DNA of 64,000 nucleotides from Pleurodeles waltl (taxonomy: Eukaryota; Chordata; Amphibia; Caudata; Salamandridae). The stretch spans positions 532,350,313 to 532,414,312 of the forward strand of contig NC_090448.1 of assembly GCF_031143425.1 (NCBI RefSeq). Direction: 5' to 3'. The notes under the pieces were generated by a model, which was not told the origin of the DNA, searched no databases, and was given only the letters and a program-made list of their open reading frames with translations. Position numbers and translations under genes: made by a program. Every line of letters begins with the position of its first letter. Position 1 is the stretch's first letter. Shown here one piece after another: positions 54,930 to 64,000 of the stretch.

Positions 54930-55565
54930 AATGGCCCTCATTCTGACCTTGGCGGGCGGCGGAGGCCGCCCGCCAAAGTCCCGCCGTCAGGTTACTGTTC
55001 CGCGGTCGAAAGACCGCGGCGGTAATTCTGACTTTCCCGCTGGGCTGGCGGGCGGTCGCCTTCAGACCGCCCGCCAGCCCAGCGGGAAAGAGGCTTCCAC
55101 GATGAAGCCGGCTCGGAATCGAGCCGGCGGAGTGGAAGCTGTGCGACGGGTGCAGTTGCACCCGTCGCGTATTTCACTGTCTGCGCAGCAGACAGTGAAA
55201 TACATGTAGGGGCCCTCTTACGGGGGCCCCTGCAATGCCCATGCCAGTGGCATGGGCACTGCAGGGGCCCCCAGGGGCCCCGCGACCCCCCCTACCGCCA
55301 TCCGGATCCCGGCGGTCGGACCGCCGGGATCTGGATGGCGGTAGGGGGGGTCGGAATCCCCGCGGCGGTGCAGCAAGCTGCGCCGCCGTGGAGGATTCAA
55401 TGGGGCGGCGGTACACTGGCGGGAGCCCGCCAGTGGTGCCGGTCCGACCGCGGCTTTACCGCCGCGGTCGGAATCCCCATTGGAGCACCGCCGGCCTGTC
55501 GGCGGTGCTCCCGCGGTCCTCCGCCCTGGCGGTCTTTGACCGCCAGGGTCAGAATGACCGCCAAT
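54930..55565. mobile_element. MITE-3: 630-bp GC-rich chain of 14 hairpins, TSD AAT
   Basis: Element 54933-55562, AAT on both sides. Ends GGCCCTCATTCTGACCTTGG and, reverse-complemented, GGCGGTCATTCTGACCCTGG. The inside is a head-to-tail series of inverted repeats. Arms (left/right): 54949-54960/54965-54976; 55000-55007/55012-55019; 55032-55057/55065-55090 (26 bp, perfect); 55107-55115/55120-55128 nested in 55093-55100/55132-55139; 55143-55154/55157-55168; 55169-55184/55188-55203; 55208-55215/55224-55231; 55222-55245/55249-55272; 55284-55317/55319-55352 (34 bp, one mismatch); 55363-55374/55377-55388; 55414-55423/55426-55435; 55443-55453/55462-55472; 55482-55493/55500-55511; 55524-55534/55538-55548. 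Open frames in it are by-products. Confidence 0.93.
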
Positions 55566-56000
55566 GTCTTTAAGGCTTTCAAGGACTTAGCACAAGCGTA
55601 AAATATCTCAGATAGACAGTGCTTTAACTATGGAAGGATGGTAGTTTACGTTCATACAGCATCAGCAAGAGGCACAATAGAACCAGAAATGTGTACAGTA
55701 TTACTAAAACTCTTAGTGGTGGGCGGTGGTAGAAAGCCAATTACGCCGTTGTACAATACACTTGATATTATTGGTAAGATCCAGTGCAAGGGCACCGAAA
55801 ATGAATAAAATTATCACAGACAAGGAATGGGCCCAGGTTCTGGGGACATTATTAAAATATATTAAACAATGCTGGGTTTAAACTATTACAATTTAATGTA
55901 CTGAATACGTCCTACTTTGCCTCATTGAAGATAGAAAAATTATATGAAGGAGCCTCTGATTAATGCCACACTGTAAACACCACGAATTAGGATATGCCCA
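55566..56000. other. No recognised genes
   Basis: May continue LINE-P after MITE-3, but no RT motif is visible. Confidence 0.35.
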
Positions 56001-56006
56001 TGTGAA

Positions 56007-56300
56007 GTGGATACGCCCATCTATAAAAGGTTACTAGGAAACAGTAAAATCATTGAAGACGTGATGGAGAAGAAGGGCTTGCTTAACCCCAAGGTACATA
56101 GGCCCGGACTGGGTTGTAGATCAAAGAAAGAGAAAGTTCGAATCAAATTCACTACCTTAGGCCTAGCATTGGCCAAGTTATGTATCGCACAAACATGGAA
56201 ATCTGATGGAGGTCCAATTATGGGGAAATGCCTGAGAGTAAGGGTCCATTGGCTAGAATTAGAAAATGTAACTCTTCATAACTCTCCACATGGAATGTAA
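56007..56300 (+). pseudogene. Possible LINE C-terminal fragment
   Basis: A 97-codon frame contains LALAKLCIAQTWKSDGG, resembling the segment near the C-terminus of L1-type ORF2 proteins (Ala-Lys, then Ile-Ala, then Trp-Lys). It lies in the right place and orientation to end LINE-P. Weak on its own. Confidence 0.4.
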
Positions 56301-57385
56301 AAGAGAAGAAAGAGGAAGACAAATGCAATATCCAGGGGGCATTAATGGAAGAACTGAAAAAAGGAATACAATATTGATATACCACCAAGAAAGGTATAGA
56401 GAGACAACATCAATAGGGAAGATAATGGCCAAGCCGAAACTGTGTCAATCAAAAAGTAATGTGTGTAAAAAGGTCGGCTGGAAAGATAAAATTTATATTA
56501 TTAGGAGCAATATAGAACATTTGAACCCCAAGAATTACAAGTCATTCGTTCAGTAGACAGGATCAAAGGATATAAACCATGCAAACCTGTATAAAAACAG
56601 TCAGAGCGCCATAAACACAGTGAATGTACACGTTGCGTGATACAAAAGCAAAATACTCCTATAAGAAAAATCTCAGCAGAGTAAATAGGTTAGAGAATTG
56701 AAAAATACTGAAATGTTTTTTTGCAGTTCTAAAAGCTAAAAAATGTATGAAGCACAATAACAGAAGGGAAAAGCACACAAGTATAGGCAAATTAGTATTG
56801 TGGTGTAATAAGTGCACTGGCCCGGTCGATATAAATATGAAAACAATATGGAAATCTGTTATGAAGAAGGATACAAAATCTATGATGTAGCAGTGAAAAC
56901 GTTTTGAAAATGTAAACTTTTATGTAAAGATAAGATGTAAGCAAGGAAAAAACAAAAACAGTTTAAAAAAGAAACAAAAAGAATGCTGGTTATGCAAGGG
57001 GATGCCTTGAATGGCCAAATTTTTTAAAACACAAACAATTTAGTGAAAGACTGTATTTTAGAAGACATTTATACAAAAGATCTTTGAGCTTAATGTTGCC
57101 ACAAGTCCGGAATCTAAAGAACAGCCATATGAGTTCAGGGGAAAATGTTGAACAATGCTGACCTGGCAGATAGCTGTTAAACATGAATTCTAAAATACAA
57201 GTGTAATAAATACCAGTTTGATATAGAAACTCAGTTCGCCTTTGCTAAGTTCTTTAACGCCCTATGACAGGCCCTCAGTGTGCCTGGAAACGAGAGCAAA
57301 ATCCCAAAGCTAACTGTAATAGACCAAGAGAATGTCCAAGTAATGATTACCACTGAAGAGGTTGCACAAACAGTGGGCATCTTCT
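56301..57385. other. AT-rich sequence without recognised genes
   Basis: Read on both strands; A-rich on the plus strand with only short frames. Confidence 0.4.
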
Positions 57386-57480
57386 AACAAGCATTTGCAA
57401 TGCAATGGGTCTCTAATTTGCTGGAGTTAGAGCTATTGGGGTTGTAAATGCATAACTGGACTTTTATAGCCACATAAATT
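57386..57480 (+). repeat. SINE-like repeat R1, copy 2
   Basis: CAAGCATTTGCAATGCAAT then GGGTCTC and GAGTTAGAGCTATTGGGG match the repeat at 17617-17700. Confidence 0.6.
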
Positions 57481-57899
57481 GGTCAACTCTGCCTCATAAT
57501 TTGGTATTTTCCTGCCAAATACTTCCAGTGGCCCTGTATATAACTAAAGCACTTCCATTTACCTTCTTCCTCTATTTGCAGCCAAAAATGAAAATGTTGC
57601 CATTTAGCATCCTAACTTGAATCTGCCATGCAAATGCCAATAGAATACCATTTTCACCACGGCACCATCAGAGTTGCTGTCTGGCTAACCCAATTCCCCA
57701 AAAATGACACAATACAGCCACAGAGAAATTAGAGAAATAAACTAGAAGGGTCATCCGAATATATCAAGAATATTCAAACAGTCAAAGTATAATAAGGATG
57801 TTAAGGTGGCCTGAATCATGGTCATAATTGCAATAAGGAGGGATTAATAAAACATATACAATTATCATATAAACCCAATAAAAACCTTTAACAGAAATA

Positions 57900-60100
57900 A
57901 ACTTTTGGCATTACACTATAATGCTCAGAACTGCGCCTAAGGCACACCACAATGAAAACAGTGTTTGTAAGAAACCTGATAGGCCATCATTATGACCCTG
58001 GCGGTCAGGTTAATATGACGGTAGTACTGTCAACAGGCTGGCGTACATACCGCATATTATGAGATTGGTGGGTTGGCTGCAGCCAACCCCCAACTTCTCC
58101 ACTCATACTGCCGTTGCGGTATGAGCTGCCGGGCTGGAGATGTCTATCTCCAGCCCGGCGGCCAACATAGTACTGCCCATGGCATTTTCAGCCGGCCTAC
58201 CATCATGGTTTCCGTGGCGTTAGCAATGCCATGAAAACCATGGCGGTAGGCCCTACCAGTGACAGGGAATTCCTTCCCTGTCACTAGTAGGCATCTCCCC
58301 CAACACTCACCTGATACCCCCACCCCCTCTATCCAAACTCGCCCACCCACCCCCTACACACAATAACCCCCACCCCGATACACAAACTAACACCCCCACC
58401 CCCCTCCGATCCACTCCCTCACCACCATCCCCTCCAATACAGAAACAAACCCCCTACCCCGATACAAAAACACCCCCACCCCACCTACACGCACACACCC
58501 ACAGACACGCACACACCACACAACTTACCCCACAGCCACACACTCAAACATCATTCCCCGTCCCCCCACCCCCACTAGTCACAGTGCCCCTCACCTCACA
58601 CCCCCCTCACAGCATACACGCACACAGACACCCACACGCACCATGCATACACCCATTAACTAACATTGCCAAACATGCATTCATACACACACTGCACATA
58701 CGCATTCATACACACACTGCATAGATGCATACTTCCAGACATTCTCACACACATTCCTACACAATCATACTGACATGCAGACACACACTCACTTCACCAT
58801 ACTTACACACATTCACTTACACGCATACAACCACGCAAACAACACAACACACACAGACGCATTCACACACGCACTCAGACACACACACAATACCCCCACC
58901 CTCCCGGCCCCCTCCCCTGTCGGACGCCCGACTTACCTTGTCCGGCGAGGAGGTCGTACGGCAGGGAACGGGAAGGGACGCTGCTACTGCCAGCAGCGCC
59001 CTGCCAGCAGAACACCGCCGGGCCGTATTAATGGTTATAATACGGCTGGCGGTGTTCTACTGGCAGGGCGGGGCGGGCGGTGCAGGTGTTAGCAACACCA
59101 GCTTACCACTGTCCGCCAGCATGAGACCTGCCGGATTTCCGCCCTTATTGTGTCGGAAGTCAGGCAGTGCTTATAATATGGCAGTCGGAGGGTAGCCGCC
59201 GTGGCAGTCTGTTTGCGGCGGTAATGAGTCCCATAGTCATGTAACCACATAGTTATCAGCTATAAGACATAACCACATAAAACGAAAATAACTCAAAGTA
59301 ATGCAGTGCAACCATATATTTAGCCCCTGGAGGGCATAGTGCATTATATAGTTTCAGGGCTAGCAGGCCTTCTGCAATGATATTACAAACAAGACCCCTA
59401 AAACACAAATTACTCTCAGCTGTAAAACAAATGTTACAGCTGAAAGAGAGGTTTAAAGAACACTGAATGGTGGGAGGGGTTATTATTGTGGGACCCCCCA
59501 AACCTAGAGTGATGACCCGTTTTGAAGGTGGTCCCATAGTCGTAGGACCACCACGAGCTGAGTTATAAACGAAAGTGTTTTGTAAAAGAATGCCCTGTAA
59601 AATGGGACACCTGAGTGCAGCAAATATTGTAGTATATTGACTGTAATGCTCAGCCCCTAGAGAACACTACAATAAAAATATTATTTGTAAGAACCATGGT
59701 CATGTAACCACGTAGTTAGCCCCTAGAGAGCGTAACCACATGAAAACAGAATGGCAGAAAATAATGCAATGCAACCATTTATTTAGCCCCTAGAAGGCTT
59801 ATTGCATTACTTATTTTCAGGCCTAGCATGCCTACTGCATTACTAAGCCCCTTACAACACAAACTACTCCCTGCTGTAAAACAAAAGCTCCAGCTGTAAG
59901 AAAGCGTAAACATAGACTAAATGGTGGGAAGGGTTATTATTTTGGTGTTCCCACTGACCTAGTGTGGGGACCCAGTGATGACCTAACAGAAAGAGTGTGT
60001 CATGTGGAACATTTTGGTGATGGTCCTATTGTCCTAGGACCACCACAGGCTGCGTTATCGACAGAAATGTTGTGAAAATGAATGCTTGCAAAACATTACA
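57900..60100. repeat. 464-bp tandem repeat, interrupted by MITE-4
   Basis: GTCATGTAACCAC starts at 59235 and again at 59699, and following blocks recur in order: ATTTAGCCCCT, GCATTA, CTGTAAAACAAA, AATGGTGGGA, GGGTTATTATT, GTCCTAGGACCACCAC/GTCGTAGGACCACCAC. Sequence at 57918-57978 (AATGCTCAG, ACAATGAAAA, TTTGTAAGAA) equals the end of a unit (59647-59692), so at least one more partial unit lies left of MITE-4. Confidence 0.82.
57979..59235. mobile_element. MITE-4, Harbinger-type, with TSD ATA
   Basis: Element 57982-59232 flanked by ATA. Ends GGCCATCATTATGACCCTGG and, reverse-complemented, GGGACTCATTACCGCCGCAA. Contains GACAGGGAATTCCTTCCCTG, a long CA/CCCCAC-rich stretch (58300-58910), the hairpin AACACCGCCGGGCCGTATTA/TAATACGG-TGGCGGTGTT (about 59010-59058) and, on the minus strand, donor AAG|GTAAGT (58940-58931). 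It splits a unit of the 464-bp tandem repeat. Confidence 0.9.
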
Positions 60101-60404
60101 GGTCAAGTTTTCCCGATTGCAGAGAAAATTGTTGTATCGGCTCTCCCGCCGTGTCAGGAGAACCTCACTGCAGATTTCCGTGGTTTTTACTAAAGCATTG
60201 ATCAATTATAAGTGTTTTTGGGAAAGCTATGGAGCAAGAAGGGGAGAGCCAAAAGATTAGGTAACAGTGTGAAAAATGTGACCAGCACTTAAATACCGCC
60301 AATGGAGTTTGTGCTGTTGGCGCTATGAGTGCTGTGAGGGCCATGGCTCCCATGGAGCATGAAGGGGAGAGACAAAAGAAAAAAGTAGTTCACCCACGCT
60401 GAAG

Positions 60405-60645
60405 CTTATCAGCAATCATGCAATTATCCATGTAACAGGGTCTGCCTGCAAGGTAGTAACAAAACCACACCAAGGCAGGACAAAGGTAAAGCATTTACCA
60501 ATTACATCACAGGATTTTGGAAAGGCAAGCCCACGAATGAGTGAAAGTGATGGGTGTGAAATAAGCAAGGTTAAAATCCCACAGATAATAAACAACAGGT
60601 CGGAAAGCACTTGCACGCTCGACCTAATAAAAAACGGAAAGCTGT
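60405..60645 (+). repeat. Interspersed repeat R2, copy 2
   Basis: Shares GCAATTATC-ATGTAACAGGGTC, GGCAAGCCCACGAA and TGAAAG with 17849-18130 in the same order. Confidence 0.55.
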
Positions 60646-61254
60646 TCGCCCAGATAGTTTCCCACTTAAACCTGGAAACGTTTGCAGGATCAGATTAAGC
60701 TTCCATTTTTTGTGCTTTGCCAAAAGGTGTGCAGAGGAGGAATACCTGCATTAATGGCATAAGGCAATGATTGTCTTCTTTAATCAGGCAAAGACCAGTG
60801 GCATAGCAGTGTGTCATGGGACCTAGTGCAAGGAAGGAAATGTGTGCCCTGGCCGTTGTCTGATTTAAAAAACACAGCAATAATCAGTGTTCAATGGGCT
60901 CCTAAGATATCTGGGCGCCGGTGCAACTGCATCTGCTGCACCAATTAAAGCGGCACCCCTGGCAAACACCCGAACCTGGGTCCTTCTTGTCACCAGAGAT
61001 CCTTCTTAATCTAACACCGAAGTGTTTAGGAAAATCTGGCAGAACACTTCCAAGAGGTTGTACCATACAGAGAAACATTCTCTGGTATGCTTAGCCGCTG
61101 GAGCAGGAAAAAAGCATGGGCCTTGCTCACTGGCAATACTTAGGGACAGATTGATTATTGAACCAATATCAGGTTACCAATCAAGAAACACAGTGAATAT
61201 GTGGATGATCTTCTGGTATTAAGTAGAGGTCAGCAGTAAACTCTGTACATCCGG
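60646..61254. other. No recognised genes
   Basis: Short frames only; no motif or terminal repeat identified. Confidence 0.4.
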
Positions 61255-61590
61255 CAGACTTTGTGGAGTTTTTCCCAAAAAAAGTAACACAATCACAAAC
61301 AATAGCACAAAACAAAGCACTCTAACAATATATAAACACAGAACAAAAAACACATCATGTTTTCAAGACAACACAACAAAACACAACCCTAACACAAAAC
61401 AACACAGAACAACAGCAAAAAATTCAATTCAGCAAAGAAATACAATGCAACCTAATTTCATTGTTGTATTTTTGTTATGCTGTGTCGTTGTTTTAGTTTT
61501 GGTATAGTATTGTGTTTTGTAGTTGTTAGCATTGGTATGCAGCTGTGTTGTTGTTGTGTTGTGTTTTGTATTTGGATTATTGTTGGAAAT
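61255..61590. repeat. Low-complexity foldback: A/C-rich half then G/T-rich half
   Basis: About 61262-61440 is built from A and C with few G or T (ACACAACAAAACACAACCC); about 61455-61590 is its compositional mirror (GTTGTTGTTGTGTTGTGTTT). Short exact inverted pairs such as CAAAACACAAC/GTTGTGTTTTG exist. The two halves could form an imperfect long hairpin. Confidence 0.7.
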
Positions 61591-61593
61591 TGG

Positions 61594-62254
61594 GGGCATA
61601 TTTATGAGTCCCTTGCGCTGCCATTGCATCAGGTTTTGTAAATCAACGGCAATACAAACCTTGCACTCACATCTATGAGGTCCTGCAAAGCCACTTTGCG
61701 TGACTTTGAATAGCCTCATGGATATAGAGTAAGGTAAGGCAGCCCAAGTCACTGCATTGCCTTACTCTGAGCAATGGAGGCCTTCCATGGGTGTTGTGGT
61801 GAGTGTTCCCATGCAACACCCATAGACTTAGACGCATCCCCAGATTTACAAGAGCTTGTAAACCTGGGGATGTACCAAAACCTTATACCTTCCCAGGGAG
61901 GCACAATGAGGAGAAATATCTTTATTTCTCCTTGTTTTGTCCTCTTTCTATATGTGCTGCATTCTGCAGCTCAAATAGAAAGAGGAGCAGCCCCCTCAGG
62001 ATTGATTTTGTGCCGGAAGGTGCTCCTTTCTGCACAAATACAACCCTTCCTTCAGTGCACGCACCCTTGCACCATAGTGCAAGGGTGTGAAGTGTGCCTG
62101 CTTTGGAGCTAGGCTGCCAAAACAGCACCAGAGTAGTGGGAAAAGACAGGTATTGCTTAATAAAGTACATTTCTGCCCTTTCTCTTTGATGCAGGGCAAT
62201 GCAACAAGGTGATATGCTGCACTGCCCTGCACCAAAAGCTCACAAATATGGGCC
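61594..62254. mobile_element. MITE-5 (GGGCATATTT ends)
   Basis: The left end GGGCATATTTATGAG and the reverse complement of the right end GGCCCATATTTGTGAGCTTT form short imperfect terminal repeats. No coding. Inner hairpin: CACCCTTGCACCATAGTGCA then AGGGTG at 62065-62090. Its middle matches the repeat at 15030-15540. The TSD is unclear. Confidence 0.6.
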
Positions 62255-62984
62255 TCTGTCTCTAGTTGGCAGAGGTATCCACCCTGTCCAAGTAGGGACC
62301 ACAATCCTAGTCAATGTACGTCAGATACACAGCCCAAATTAATCTGTGATCACCCTTTGGTGGCTTAACTTAAGAGGCAATGTGTAAAGTATTTCTACAC
62401 TACTTAAATTTCAGTAATACAGTGAAAAACACCACGAAAGGACTCCACATCAGTTTTGAAACATAAAGAATATTTCTATGAATAAAGCATGATCAAAATG
62501 ACAAAAAGCCAATAAGTAGAACTTGAGATATGCATTTTTAAAGAACTGCAATATTGTACTTAGAAAACAATAGCCCTTAATGGTTATTTGAGGTCGAGCT
62601 GAAAGTTCAGGCCGACTGCAATGGAGCAGAGGCCAGCTATTGGACCCATACAGGGCCTGCTGAAAAGGTACCTTGGATGGAGGATTGCGTCTACCTGGCA
62701 GAATGTCCTCAGATCCACAAGTGTACTGGTTTGGTGGGATTTGGGGTCCAGTACTAATTTGAGACTTTGAAGTGGTGGAGACTTCCATGATAGGCCTTTG
62801 AAGTGCACAAGGGCCTTGTCCTTCCTTCCTTGGCTCCAGACACTCTATGGGGGTTATGCAGCTCTTTGTGTGGGGACAGTCACAGCCCTATTCAGGTGCC
62901 GGAGTCAACTCCTCCCTCCCATCTAGCCGAGGAAGGCCCATCAGCCTGGTCATGGTCCATCAGGATGTAAGTGGCACTCCTCAG

Positions 62985-63766
62985 CTACTCTGTGTATGAC
63001 TGTCTAGATGGAATGCACAAAGTCCAGCTTTGCAGAGACAAAGACTGGTTCAAGTAAGAAAAGAGTAACTTTCTAAAAGTGTCATTTTCAGACTCACAAT
63101 TCAAAACCCGACTCTATCATAAGTTGTGGTTTTAAATTGTGAGTCCAGAGACACCAAACTCCAAATTTCTTTATTTTCCGACATTACACTTAAAAGTTGT
63201 ATCAAGGTAATCCCAATGTCAACCTATGGGAGAGATAGGCTTTGCAGTAGTGAAAAACAAATTTAATAGTTTTTCACTACCAGGACGTGTTAACCTTAAG
63301 AGTACATGCCCAGCTTTTTAGATACACTGCACCCTGACCTTGGGGTGAGCTAGGGCCTACCTTACGGGTGACTTCCAAGTATTTAAAAAGAAGGTTTGGA
63401 CCTGTCAAGTGGATTTACTTGCAGGTTGAAATGGCAGTTTTGAACTTCACACAGAGTCTCTGCAATACCAGACCTGAAATGTTTAAAGGGTTACTGCAGT
63501 GGGCAGCACAATCAGTGCTGCAGACCCACTAGTACTAATTAATTTACAGGCCATGGGCACATATAGTGCACTTTAGTAGGGACTAACAAGCAAATTAAAT
63601 ATGCCAATTGTTGATAAGCCAATATCACTTTGTTTAGAGTACAGAGCACCTGCCCTTTTGGCACTGGTTAGCAGTGGTAAAGTGCAAAGAATCCTAAAGC
63701 CATCAAAAATGAGGTCAGAAGGCAAAAAGTCAGGGGGAAAACACTACAAGGATGCAAGGTCCAGCA
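62985..63766 (+). repeat. LTR fragment of the element A family
   Basis: Aligns by eye with 4880-5663 in the same plus-strand sense: ACTTTCTAAAAGTG, ACCCCAAACTCC/ACACCAAACTCC, ACACTGCACCCTG, AGTGCACTTTA and GGTAAAGTGC recur in order. Its end reads GGTCCAGCA where element A has GGTATAACA. No internal element sequence follows, so it is a solo or truncated LTR. Confidence 0.7.
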
Positions 63767-63769
63767 GTT

Positions 63770-64000
63770 ATTGCACTGGTATGTTTTTGGTTTGGTATGT
63801 GGTGTTGTGTCAGTGTTTTATATTTTGGTGTTGTTGTGTTCTGTTTATTGTTGTTACTGCATTGTGTTGGTGTGTTGTATTGTCTTGTAGTTTTGTGTCT
63901 GCTTTTGTGAGTGTAACATTGTTGTCTTTGTGTGTTGTTTTTTTTTGCTGTTGTGGTATTTTGGTGTAATGTTATTGCAATGTAGGGTGTTGTTTTGGTG
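63770..64000. repeat. G/T-rich low-complexity tract (edge-truncated)
   Basis: GGTGTTGTTGTGTTCTG-type sequence nearly free of A and C continues to the window edge. It resembles the G/T half of the foldback at 61255-61590. Confidence 0.6.

Noticed and set aside
54898..55601. Several Arg/Pro/Gly-rich frames in MITE-3.
   Set aside because: They follow from GC-rich palindromes with few stop codons on either strand.
58300..58910. CA/CCCCAC-rich stretch as an internal telomere-like repeat.
   Set aside because: No TTAGGG/CCCTAA units; it is low-complexity sequence inside MITE-4.

Overview
This is eukaryotic, intergenic, transposon-packed DNA with no recognisable cellular gene, rRNA, tRNA gene or CRISPR array. 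The content (two autonomous Harbinger transposons of 7-9 kb, several related GC-rich inverted-repeat elements, Gmr1-like and Ty3-type LTR elements with long LTRs, old LINE pieces, SINE-like repeats) points to a giant-genome salamander. I favour a newt such as Pleurodeles because Harbinger expansion is a known trait of that genome; the species is an inference from memory, not a search.

Left part (1-17.3 kb). A minus-strand non-LTR retrotransposon (endonuclease piece 14.68-15.02 kb, linker 13.78-13.92 kb, reverse transcriptase 6.42-5.66 kb) was broken by three insertions: a Gmr1-like LTR element whose integrase precedes reverse transcriptase (1-5663, 3' LTR beyond the window edge), Harbinger copy 1 (6421-13774) and a Harbinger-type MITE (13919-14677). 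Middle (17.3-31.6 kb): mostly old AT-rich sequence with SINE-like repeats, a 279-bp tandem duplication and a 170-bp MITE, then a second Gmr1-like element lacking its 5' half but keeping a roughly 2.4-kb 3' LTR (about 26784-29152).

Right part (31.6-64 kb). A plus-strand L1-type LINE (ORF1 remnant about 32 kb, endonuclease 33.4-34.3 kb, RT 34.4-35.4 kb, then 53.86-54.10 kb and 54.59-54.92 kb) was split by a roughly 3-kb solo LTR (35449-53858). That LTR received a young Ty3-type element (35761-41208; 228-bp LTRs with 3 differences; TSD AAGGG; tRNA-Ser primer site), Harbinger copy 2 (43154-52195; TSD TTA) and a MITE (52778-53668; TSD TGT). Further right are a Penelope-like hammerhead remnant, a 630-bp MITE that is a chain of 14 hairpins (54933-55562), a 464-bp tandem satellite interrupted by another MITE (57982-59232), and more LTR and MITE pieces.

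How the genes work together. Each Harbinger encodes a plus-strand Myb/SANT-like protein from the left end, a minus-strand DDE nuclease whose start codon lies in a small exon near the right end, and a second Myb/SANT-like gene lying antisense inside the nuclease intron. Copy 1 keeps an intact nuclease but has lost both Myb genes; copy 2 keeps the first Myb gene intact and the second largely so, but its nuclease has a nonsense codon. All Harbinger copies and four MITEs share the end motif GGNNN-TCATT(A/C) and 3-bp target duplications, so proteins from one copy could plausibly act on the others.
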